7,891 nt of DNA. Origin: an uncultured Lachnospiraceae bacterium (GTDB taxonomy: Bacteria; Bacillota; Clostridia; Lachnospirales; Lachnospiraceae). The notes beneath the pieces are model-generated. The model was not told the DNA's origin, ran no database searches, and saw only the letters and a list, made by a program, of their open reading frames with translations. Below, one piece after another: positions 1 through 4,847 of this stretch. The position numbers and the translations under genes were made by a program. The stretch is from positions 1 through 7,891 of the forward strand of contig CACZPX010000203.1 of NCBI GenBank assembly GCA_902783095.1. The letters run 5' to 3'. Each line of letters starts with the position of its first letter. Position 1 is the stretch's first letter.

Positions 1-1
1 A

Positions 2-841
2 GTGACCTATGTGCCTGTGGATGAAAACGGACTGATTCACGCGGAAGATGTGGAAGCCGCCATCCGTCCCGACACCATCCTGATCACCATCATGTTTGCC
101 AACAACGAGATCGGTACCATCATGCCCATCGCGGAGATCGGTGCCATCGCAAAGAAACACGGTGTGCTGTTCCACACCGATGCCGTTCAGGCCTTTACGC
201 ACATTCCCATCGATGTAAACGCCATGAACATCGATATGCTGAGCGCCAGCGGACACAAGTTCCACGGCCCCAAGGGCGTGGGCTTCCTGTACATCCGCAG
301 GGGTCTTAAGCTGAAGTCCTTTATCCACGGCGGCGCGCAGGAGCGCAAGCGCCGCGCCGGCACGGAGAACGTGGCGGAGATCGTGGGCATGGCAAAAGCC
401 GCCGAGCTCGCGGTGGCGGAGATGGCGGAGAACGAAAAGAAGCAGACCGCGCTGCGCGACCACCTGATCAGCCGCGTTCTGGCGGAGATCCCCCATACCC
501 GCTTAAACGGCGATGCAGTGCACCGTCTGCCCGGCAATACCAACTTCAGCTTTCAGTTTATCGAAGGCGAGTCCATGCTGATGATGCTGGATATGAAGGG
601 CATCTGCGGTTCCTCCGGTTCCGCCTGCACGGCCGGCTCCCTGGATCCGTCCCACGTGCTGATGGCCATCGGCCTGCCGCACGAGATCGCCCACGGCTCC
701 CTGCGCCTGTCCTTAAGCGAGTACACCACCAAAGAAGAGATCGACTACACGGTGGACTGCTTAAAGGAGATCGTGGCCAGGCTGCGCGACATGTCCCCGC
801 TCTACGAGGACTTTGTAAAGAAAAACAAGGAGGCACATTAA
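2..841 (+). CDS. nifS: Cysteine desulfurase, NifS/IscS class I (5' end cut off by the window)
   Basis: PLP-dependent enzyme that takes sulfur from L-cysteine, leaving alanine, and passes the persulfide to the scaffold protein encoded next. The visible 279 codons lack roughly the first 110-120 residues of the usual ~390; the reading frame is open at the window edge, so the GTG at position 2 is not a real start. Numbering from that codon, ANNEIG (33-38) and DAVQ (60-63) are cofactor-site motifs, SGHKFHGPKG (83-92) carries the PLP-binding lysine K86, and QERKRRAGTEN (113-123) is the family's arginine-rich motif. GSSGSACTAG (203-212) carries the mobile catalytic cysteine C209. The long loop around that cysteine indicates class I (IscS/NifS) rather than SufS. 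The stop overlaps the iscU start by one base, implying translational coupling. The nifS versus iscS name is a convention; biochemically either fits. Confidence 0.95.
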   Translation: MTYVPVDENGLIHAEDVEAAIRPDTILITIMFANNEIGTIMPIAEIGAIAKKHGVLFHTDAVQAFTHIPIDVNAMNIDMLSASGHKFHGPKGVGFLYIRRGLKLKSFIHGGAQERKRRAGTENVAEIVGMAKAAELAVAEMAENEKKQTALRDHLISRVLAEIPHTRLNGDAVHRLPGNTNFSFQFIEGESMLMMLDMKGICGSSGSACTAGSLDPSHVLMAIGLPHEIAHGSLRLSLSEYTTKEEIDYTVDCLKEIVARLRDMSPLYEDFVKKNKEAH

Positions 842-1281
842 TGGCATACAGCGAGAAGGTCATCGACCATTTCACCAATCCCCGCAACATGGGCGAGATC
901 GAAGGCGCGAGCGGCGTCGGTACGGTCGGCAACGCCAAGTGCGGCGACATCATGCGGATCTACCTGGACATTGACGACAACCAGATCGTGCGCGACGTCA
1001 AGTTCAAGACCTTCGGCTGCGGCGCCGCCGTGGCGACCAGCAGCATGGCCACGGAACTGGTAAAGGGCAAGAGCATCTATGAGGCGCTGCAGGTCACCAA
1101 CAAAGCGGTGATGGAAGCACTTGACGGATTGCCCCCTGTTAAGGTACACTGTTCTCTGCTGGCGGAAGAGGCCATCCATGCAGCCCTGTGGGATTATGCG
1201 ACCAAGCACAACATCGAGATCCCCGGCCTGCAGAAACCGGTCAACGATATCAGCGAGCACGAGGAAGCAGAGGAGTATTAA
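841..1281 (+). CDS. iscU: Iron-sulfur cluster assembly scaffold protein IscU/NifU N-terminal type
   Basis: Scaffold on which Fe-S clusters are built from sulfur delivered by the upstream desulfurase and then handed to apo-proteins in the cytosol. The 146-residue product shows the three conserved ligand cysteines: C34 in NAKCGD (with the adjacent D36), C60 in FGCGAA, and C104 in VHCSLLAEEA. The length matches single-domain IscU; the NifU [2Fe-2S] middle domain and Nfu C-terminal domain are absent. The C-terminus is acidic (SEHEEAEEY). The ATG lies in TAATG overlapping the nifS stop, with a strong Shine-Dalgarno AAGGAGG at 827-833, seven bases upstream. Clostridial clusters often run iscR-nifS-iscU-mnmA (family knowledge); here no mnmA follows, and the next gene is a tRNA. 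Confidence 0.95.
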   Translation: MAYSEKVIDHFTNPRNMGEIEGASGVGTVGNAKCGDIMRIYLDIDDNQIVRDVKFKTFGCGAAVATSSMATELVKGKSIYEALQVTNKAVMEALDGLPPVKVHCSLLAEEAIHAALWDYATKHNIEIPGLQKPVNDISEHEEAEEY

Positions 1282-1293
1282 ACTCCTTTGACC

Positions 1294-1312
1294 GGGGCGG
1301 TGATCCCGCCCC
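1294..1312 (+). other. GC-rich stem-loop between iscU and tRNA-Ser
   Basis: GGGGCGG (1294-1300) pairs perfectly with CCGCCCC (1306-1312) around a five-base TGATC loop. No T-tract follows, so it is not a classical intrinsic terminator. It begins 12 bases after the iscU stop and ends 7 bases before the tRNA. It could protect the 3' end of the isc mRNA or mark an RNase processing point ahead of the tRNA; neither role is shown by sequence alone. Confidence 0.5.
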
Positions 1313-1319
1313 GCAATAC

Positions 1320-1405
1320 GGAGAGTTATCGAAGTGGTCATAACGAGCCGCACTCGAAATGCGGTTGGCCTCCGGGGCACGTGGGTTCGAATCCCACACT
1401 CTCCG
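1320..1405 (+). tRNA. tRNA-Ser, anticodon CGA
   Basis: Full class II cloverleaf of 86 bases. Acceptor stem GGAGAGT (1320-1326) pairs perfectly with ACTCTCC (1398-1404); the discriminator is G1405, as expected for serine. The D-arm is short (TCG/CGA) with the GG of the D-loop present. The anticodon stem is CCGCA (1348-1352) with TGCGG (1360-1364), loop CTCGAAA, anticodon CGA at 1355-1357, reading UCG codons. The long variable arm (1365-1380, stem GCCT/GGGC) is diagnostic of tRNA-Ser. The T-arm is GTGGG-TTCGAAT-CCCAC (1381-1397). The 3' CCA is not encoded. Only 38 bases separate it from iscU and no promoter is evident there, so it may be cotranscribed with the isc genes or use a promoter inside iscU. 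Confidence 0.97.
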
Positions 1406-1414
1406 CTGATCTGA

Positions 1415-1450
1415 TGCCGGAAGGCGGCCTGCCGTTTTCCGGCACTTTTT
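1415..1450 (+). terminator. Rho-independent terminator after tRNA-Ser
   Basis: A 13-pair stem runs from T1415 to G1427 against C1432 to A1444, with outer arms TGCCGGAA and TTCCGGCA, two internal G-T pairs and a four-base CCTG loop. It is followed directly by CTTTTT (1445-1450). This is a textbook terminator for the tRNA transcript. It also lies immediately before the relQ-type gene, so transcription from upstream would have to read through it to reach that gene. Confidence 0.92.
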
Positions 1451-1469
1451 ATGAAAGGACGGTAATGAG

Positions 1470-2231
1470 ATGGCTGATCTGCTCATCCCCGATGACAGCG
1501 TGATGCAGAAGCTGGGAGAGGTCTTCAACCGCGACATGGTGGAGTTCGCCCTGCAGAAGACATACTCGTTCGCGAAGCTGATGAGTTATTACCGCTGCGC
1601 GATGATGGAGATCGAGACCAAGTTCAACGTGCTGAACGAGGAATTCTCCCTGATGTTCGACCGCCAGCCCATCAATTCCATCAAGACCCGCCTGAAAAAC
1701 CCGATCAGCATCCGTGAAAAACTGATCCGGCGCGGTTATGAGATGTCGGTGGAGAGCATCGAAGAGCACATCAACGACGTGGCCGGCATCCGCGTGATCT
1801 GCTCCTTTTTAGACGACGTCTACATGCTGGCGGAGGCCTTAAAAAAGCAGGACGACATAGAGGTGATCACGGAAAAGGACTACATCAAAAAGCCCAAGGC
1901 CAACGGCTACCGCAGCCTGCACCTGATCGTGTCCGTGCCCATCTTTCTGCAGCAGGAAAAGCGCGTGATGAAGGCGGAGATCCAGCTGCGGACCATCGCG
2001 ATGGACTCCTGGGCAAGTCTGGAACATCAGCTGCATTATAAAAAGGACAATGATTTCGATACCCTGATGGAGGCCGAGCTCAAGTACTGCGCCGATCTGA
2101 GCGCCGAACTGGACGCCAGGATGGACCTGCTGCGCACGGAGGTGTACCAGGGCCGGCAGGGAGAGGAGACCACCGGGATCGACATCCTGCAGGCCGTAGC
2201 CGGAAAGTTCACGGACAGCGACATCGACTGA
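1470..2231 (+). CDS. relQ: Small alarmone synthetase, GTP pyrophosphokinase (RelQ/YjbM-like)
   Basis: Single-domain RelA/SpoT-type synthetase that transfers pyrophosphate from ATP to GDP or GTP, making (p)ppGpp in the cytosol. The 253-residue product has the synthetase motifs in order: IKTRLKNPISIREKL (71-85, substrate-binding basic residues), DVAGIRVIC (103-111, with the conserved D and R), KDYIKKPKANGYRSLHL (136-152, the G-loop with its tyrosine), and EIQLRTIAMDSWASLEH (170-186, with the E-x-Q and E-H residues). No HD hydrolase, TGS or ACT domain is present, so it is a small alarmone synthetase rather than a long Rel. It is about 40 residues longer than B. subtilis YjbM, with an extended N-terminus and C-terminal tail. 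The start is the ATG at 1470 with AAAGGA at 1454-1459. It follows a tRNA terminator by 19 bases and precedes a MATE transporter by 39 bases. RelP versus RelQ cannot be settled here. Confidence 0.9.
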   Translation: MADLLIPDDSVMQKLGEVFNRDMVEFALQKTYSFAKLMSYYRCAMMEIETKFNVLNEEFSLMFDRQPINSIKTRLKNPISIREKLIRRGYEMSVESIEEHINDVAGIRVICSFLDDVYMLAEALKKQDDIEVITEKDYIKKPKANGYRSLHLIVSVPIFLQQEKRVMKAEIQLRTIAMDSWASLEHQLHYKKDNDFDTLMEAELKYCADLSAELDARMDLLRTEVYQGRQGEETTGIDILQAVAGKFTDSDID

Positions 2232-2270
2232 GACTGCCTTTCTGGAGCATTATGGGGAGGGACAGGCAAT

Positions 2271-3650
2271 ATGAAATTCATCGGCGACAAGGCCTTTTAT
2301 AAAAAAGTGATGGCAGTGACCCTGCCCATGATCGTCCAGAACGGCATCTCCAACTTTGTGAACCTTCTGGACAACATCATGGTGGGGCAGACCGGCACGG
2401 AGCAGATGTCCGGCGTTTCCATCGCAAACCAGGTCTTTTTTGTCTATATGCTCTGCATCTTCGGCGCAACGAGTGGCGCCGGCATTTTCGGCGCGCAGTT
2501 TTACGGCAAGAACGACCACGAGGGCGTGCGCCACACCTTCCGCTTCAAGCTTATCTCCGGCGCGCTGCTGCTGGTGATCGGCGTGAGCGTGATCGCGCTG
2601 TTCAACGAGACCTTTATCGGCCTGTTCCTGCAGGGAGAGGCTGGGGCCTCGGATCCGGTGGCTACGCTGCGCTACGGCATGGATTATTCGGTGATCATCC
2701 TGTACGGGCTGCTGCCGTTTACGGTGGCCTCCTGCTACGCGGGCACGCTGCGCGAGTGCGGCGAGACCTTCAACCCCATGGTGGCGAGCCTTCTTGCAGT
2801 GTTCGTGAACCTGATCTTAAACTACCTGCTGATCTTCGGCAAGTTCGGCTTTCCGGAGCTGGGCGTAAACGGCGCGGCCGTGGCGACCACCATTTCCCGT
2901 TACGTGGAGTGCGGCTACCTGGTGATCTGGACCGCCCGCCACAAAAAGCGCATGCCGTTTATCGTGGGGGCCTTTAAGAGCCTGCACGTGCCGTGGAAGC
3001 TCGCCAAGGACATCATCAAGAAGGGCACGCCGCTGATGATCAACGAGACGCTGTTCTCGCTCGGCATGACCACCATGAACCAGTGCTATTCGATCCGCGG
3101 ACTGGCCGTCGTGGCCGCCATGAATATCATGAGCGTGGCCGCCAACCTGTTCCGCGTGGTCTTTATGTCGCTCGGAAGCGCCGTGGCCATCATCGTGGGG
3201 CAGCTTTTAGGCGCAGGAAAGATGGACGAGGCGAAGGACTCCGCCTACAAGCTGATCGCGTTTTCCGTGTTCGGCGGCGCGGTGGTGGGCGGCCTGATGG
3301 TGCTGTTCGCGCCGTTCTTCCCGGAACTCTACAACACCACGGAGGAGATCCGCCATCTGGCTATGGTCCTGATGATGCTGCTGGCCATCTTCCAGCCGCT
3401 GGAGGCCTTCTGCAACGCGGCGTATTTTACCATCCGCTCCGGCGGCAAGACCATCATCACCTTTGTCTTTGACAGCCTGGCCCTGTGGGTCATGTCCATC
3501 CCGGTGGCTTACTTTGTGGGCCACTACACCGGCATGGACATCACCTGGATGTTCGTGATCGTCAACGCCACCAAGGCGGTGAAGATCTTTATTGGGGTGT
3601 ACCTGATAAAGAAGGGGACCTGGATGCACAACATCGTGAACGACAAATAA
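2271..3650 (+). CDS. MATE family efflux transporter (multidrug/cation antiporter)
   Basis: Polytopic inner-membrane antiporter of the multidrug and toxic compound extrusion family, which exports cationic compounds using a Na+ or H+ gradient; the substrate is not predictable. Its 459 residues match the family's ~450 and show about twelve hydrophobic segments in two halves (roughly 11-220 and 240-450). Family signatures visible are NLLDNIMVGQTGTEQMSGVS (31-50), the small-residue run ATSGAGIFGAQFYGK (66-80), and NYLLIFGKFGFPELGVNGAA (184-203) with the characteristic G-x-NGAA-A-T. The second half has an analogous SLGSAVAIIVGQLLGAG segment. The start is ATG 2271 with GGGGAGG at 2254-2260. No terminator or clear promoter separates it from the alarmone synthetase gene, so the two are probably cotranscribed. 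No terminator is evident before the secG promoter. Confidence 0.93.
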   Translation: MKFIGDKAFYKKVMAVTLPMIVQNGISNFVNLLDNIMVGQTGTEQMSGVSIANQVFFVYMLCIFGATSGAGIFGAQFYGKNDHEGVRHTFRFKLISGALLLVIGVSVIALFNETFIGLFLQGEAGASDPVATLRYGMDYSVIILYGLLPFTVASCYAGTLRECGETFNPMVASLLAVFVNLILNYLLIFGKFGFPELGVNGAAVATTISRYVECGYLVIWTARHKKRMPFIVGAFKSLHVPWKLAKDIIKKGTPLMINETLFSLGMTTMNQCYSIRGLAVVAAMNIMSVAANLFRVVFMSLGSAVAIIVGQLLGAGKMDEAKDSAYKLIAFSVFGGAVVGGLMVLFAPFFPELYNTTEEIRHLAMVLMMLLAIFQPLEAFCNAAYFTIRSGGKTIITFVFDSLALWVMSIPVAYFVGHYTGMDITWMFVIVNATKAVKIFIGVYLIKKGTWMHNIVNDK

Positions 3651-3679
3651 GCGCGGCGCAAATCTGTATAAGAAAGCAC

Positions 3680-3708
3680 TTGCGTTCCCGGCGGAACTGT
3701 GCTATTAT
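3680..3708 (+). promoter_or_regulatory. Probable vegetative (extended -10) promoter of secG
   Basis: TTGCGT (3680-3685) and TATTAT (3703-3708) are separated by 17 bases. The -10 box is preceded by TG at 3700-3701, giving an extended -10 element (TGCTATTAT) that compensates for a weak -35. The expected start is near 3714-3716, about 22 bases upstream of secG. Confidence 0.7.
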
Positions 3709-3737
3709 GCTAAGGCTATTGACTGGAGGTTAAAAAA

Positions 3738-3998
3738 ATGTCGGTACTGATTGCTATCCTGAAGATTCTGCTGGTCATCGTCTGCGTCGTGATGTCTGTC
3801 ATCATCCTGATGCAGGAGGGCAAGAACAACGGACTCGGCCGTGCGATCGCGGGCGGTTCGTCCGATTCCTATATCAGCAAGAACTACGGAAGAACGCCGG
3901 AAGGCAAGATGAAGAAGTACACCAAGATCCTCGGTATCGCGTTTATGGTGCTTGCGCTGGTGATCAATATCCTGGAGAACGTCTCCACGGCAGCGTGA
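3738..3998 (+). CDS. secG: Preprotein translocase subunit SecG
   Basis: Small membrane subunit of the SecYEG protein-export channel, which assists SecA-driven translocation. The 86 residues show the standard topology: TM1 at about 4-25, a short cytoplasmic loop with the family signature LMQEGKNNGLGRAIAGGSSD (24-43), and TM2 at about 63-81. In SecG generally, the Q-x-G-K..GLG segment at the end of TM1 is the most conserved part. The start is ATG 3738 with GGAGG at 3725-3729. It has its own promoter upstream and terminator downstream, so it appears monocistronic here. In many Firmicutes secG is followed by rnr and smpB; here smpB is next and rnr is absent from the interval. Confidence 0.95.
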   Translation: MSVLIAILKILLVIVCVVMSVIILMQEGKNNGLGRAIAGGSSDSYISKNYGRTPEGKMKKYTKILGIAFMVLALVINILENVSTAA

Positions 3999-4017
3999 GC
4001 CGCAGCATGACTGTATC

Positions 4018-4046
4018 GCCCATGGTCTTTGGCCGTGGGCTTTTTT
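4018..4046 (+). terminator. Rho-independent terminator of secG
   Basis: GCCCATGG (4018-4025) pairs with CCGTGGGC (4033-4040), eight pairs including one G-T, with a seven-base loop, followed directly by six T (4041-4046). It begins 19 bases after the secG stop. Confidence 0.93.
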
Positions 4047-4057
4047 GTGAAGAAAGG

Positions 4058-4176
4058 CCGGCAAGCGCTGCTGTGCTCGCACAGAGCCGCATTTGCCGGG
4101 CGTAGGACATGAGCAGCCGCAGGCTGCGAATGTCCGCGTTGTGGGCGAGCAGGGGGCGTTGACCGCCGTCTGCTCG
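4058..4176 (+). other. Three consecutive stem-loops in the secG-smpB spacer
   Basis: The 143 bases between the secG terminator and smpB contain no convincing gene but three inverted repeats in a row. A: CCGGCAA (4058-4064) with TTGCCGG (4093-4099), enclosing CTGTG/CACAG (4071-4075/4080-4084). B: GGACAT (4105-4110) with ATGTCC (4130-4135), then facing GA and GA (4111-4112/4128-4129), then GCAGCC (4113-4118) with GGCTGC (4122-4127) and a GCA loop. C: CGAGCAG (4146-4152) with CTGCTCG (4170-4176), enclosing GGCG/CGCC (4155-4158/4164-4167). None has a T-tract. C ends three bases before the smpB Shine-Dalgarno (AGGAG, 4180-4184). It could be a structured 5' leader of smpB, a mosaic of dispersed repeats, or a non-coding RNA. 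I recognise no named family. Confidence 0.6.
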
Positions 4177-4189
4177 ATTAGGAGAACGC

Positions 4190-4651
4190 ATGGCAAAAGA
4201 GAGCATCAAGCAGATCGCGAACAACAAAAAGGCCTGGCACGACTATTTTGTGGAGGACACCTTTGAGGCGGGCATCTCGCTGGTGGGGACGGAGGTCAAG
4301 TCCCTGCGCCAGGGCAAATGCAATCTAAAGGAGTCCTTTATCCGCGAGCGAAACGGCAGCCTGTTCGTGTACGGCATGCACATCAGCCCGTACGAAAAGG
4401 GCAATATCTTCAACCGGGACCCGCTGCGCGTGCGCCAGCTGCTGCTGCACCGCGGGGAGATCAACAAGCTGATGGGCAAGGCCACGCAGAAGGGCTATAC
4501 CATCATCCCGCTTAAGATTTATTTTAAGGGCAGCCTGGTAAAGGTGGAGATCGGCCTGTGCAAGGGCAAGAACCTGTACGACAAGCGCGAGGCGCTGCAG
4601 AAAAAGGACGTGCAGCGGAACATAGAACGGGAATTTGCCGGACGGGAGTAA
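4190..4651 (+). CDS. smpB: SsrA-binding protein SmpB
   Basis: RNA-binding partner of tmRNA. It brings Ala-tmRNA to the empty A site of stalled ribosomes for trans-translation, which tags incomplete proteins and frees the ribosome. The 153 residues match the family length. Signatures in order are IANNKKAWHDYFVEDTFEAG (9-28), GTEVKSLRQGK (33-43), the YGMHISPYEKGN segment (61-72), the long helix region LRVRQLLLHRGEINKL (79-94), and KNLYDKRE (127-134) before the basic C-terminal tail that enters the mRNA channel. The KNLYDKRE form of the usual K-x-YDKR motif and an ordinary tail suggest a functional protein. The start is ATG 4190, five bases after AGGAG. No tmRNA gene is seen next to it. Confidence 0.97.
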   Translation: MAKESIKQIANNKKAWHDYFVEDTFEAGISLVGTEVKSLRQGKCNLKESFIRERNGSLFVYGMHISPYEKGNIFNRDPLRVRQLLLHRGEINKLMGKATQKGYTIIPLKIYFKGSLVKVEIGLCKGKNLYDKREALQKKDVQRNIEREFAGRE

Positions 4652-4671
4652 CTTTTATTTCTTTCGTCTCG

Positions 4672-4700
4672 TTGACTTATGATTAAGATTGCATTACAAT
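4672..4700 (+). promoter_or_regulatory. Strong-looking vegetative promoter downstream of smpB
   Basis: TTGACT (4672-4677) and TACAAT (4695-4700) each match the sigma-A consensus at five of six positions and are spaced at exactly 17 bases. The surrounding stretch is AT-rich, unlike the flanking genes. The predicted start is A4706 or thereabouts, only about 26 bases before a strong terminator stem (4732). Confidence 0.82.
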
Positions 4701-4705
4701 TCTAC

Positions 4706-4762
4706 ACGAAAGCTTTTTAAAGCTTCGTAGGATGCCGCGGAAAGCCGCGGCATTTCTTTTTT
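4706..4762 (+). ncRNA. Candidate short RNA (~57 nt): 5' hairpin plus terminator
   Basis: From the expected start, the transcript would fold at once into a hairpin: ACGAA (4706-4710) with TTCGT (4724-4728), a bulged A4711, and GCTTT (4712-4716) with AAAGC (4719-4723). Three bases later the terminator stem begins (4732). No open reading frame of useful size fits. It could be a stand-alone small RNA, or an aborted leader of the downstream peptidase gene with the terminator acting as an attenuator. No known riboswitch, T-box or sRNA family is recognised, and the expression inference rests on promoter and terminator quality only. Confidence 0.45.
4732..4762 (+). terminator. Rho-independent terminator between smpB and the first DUF885-like gene
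   Basis: ATGCCGCGG (4732-4740) pairs perfectly with CCGCGGCAT (4745-4753), nine pairs around AAAG, followed by TTCTTTTTT (4754-4762). It would end transcripts from smpB and from the promoter at 4672-4700. No other terminator lies after smpB. Confidence 0.93.
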
Positions 4763-4816
4763 GGCGGGATGGCCTGCTTTCCCGCCCGACATAAGACCCG
4801 GAGGGAGACCGCCGGG
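4763..4816 (+). other. Two further inverted repeats in the leader of the first DUF885-like gene
   Basis: GGCGGGA (4763-4769) pairs with TCCCGCC (4780-4786) around a ten-base loop, and CCCGG (4797-4801) pairs with CCGGG (4812-4816). The first starts directly after the terminator T-tract. No promoter-like boxes are visible in this GC-rich stretch, so the gene at 4848 may depend on read-through of the terminator. The Shine-Dalgarno AGGAGG follows at 4832-4837. The second repeat is short and could be chance in GC-rich DNA. Confidence 0.4.
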
Positions 4817-4847
4817 ACCGGTACCAATTTCAGGAGGAAGAACGTAC

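Noticed and set aside
1386..1405. The 3' end of tRNA-Ser as an integration (att) site.
   Set aside because: No direct repeat of the tRNA 3' end, integrase or mobile-element gene is visible in the window, and the downstream genes look like core chromosome.
4105..4135. Hairpin B as a kink-turn.
   Set aside because: The facing GA dinucleotides could form sheared pairs, but the three-base bulge required next to them in a kink-turn is missing; the internal loop is symmetric.
4761..4847. A 29-codon N-terminal extension of the first peptidase from a TTG start.
   Set aside because: The TTG lies in the terminator T-tract with no ribosome binding site, the extension is proline/glycine-rich, and the ATG at 4848 has AGGAGG at good spacing and aligns with the start of copy 2.
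4652..4847. A tmRNA (ssrA) gene next to smpB.
   Set aside because: The interval is under 200 bases and lacks the tRNA-like ends, a GGTTCGAATCC-type T-arm and a tag-peptide frame.
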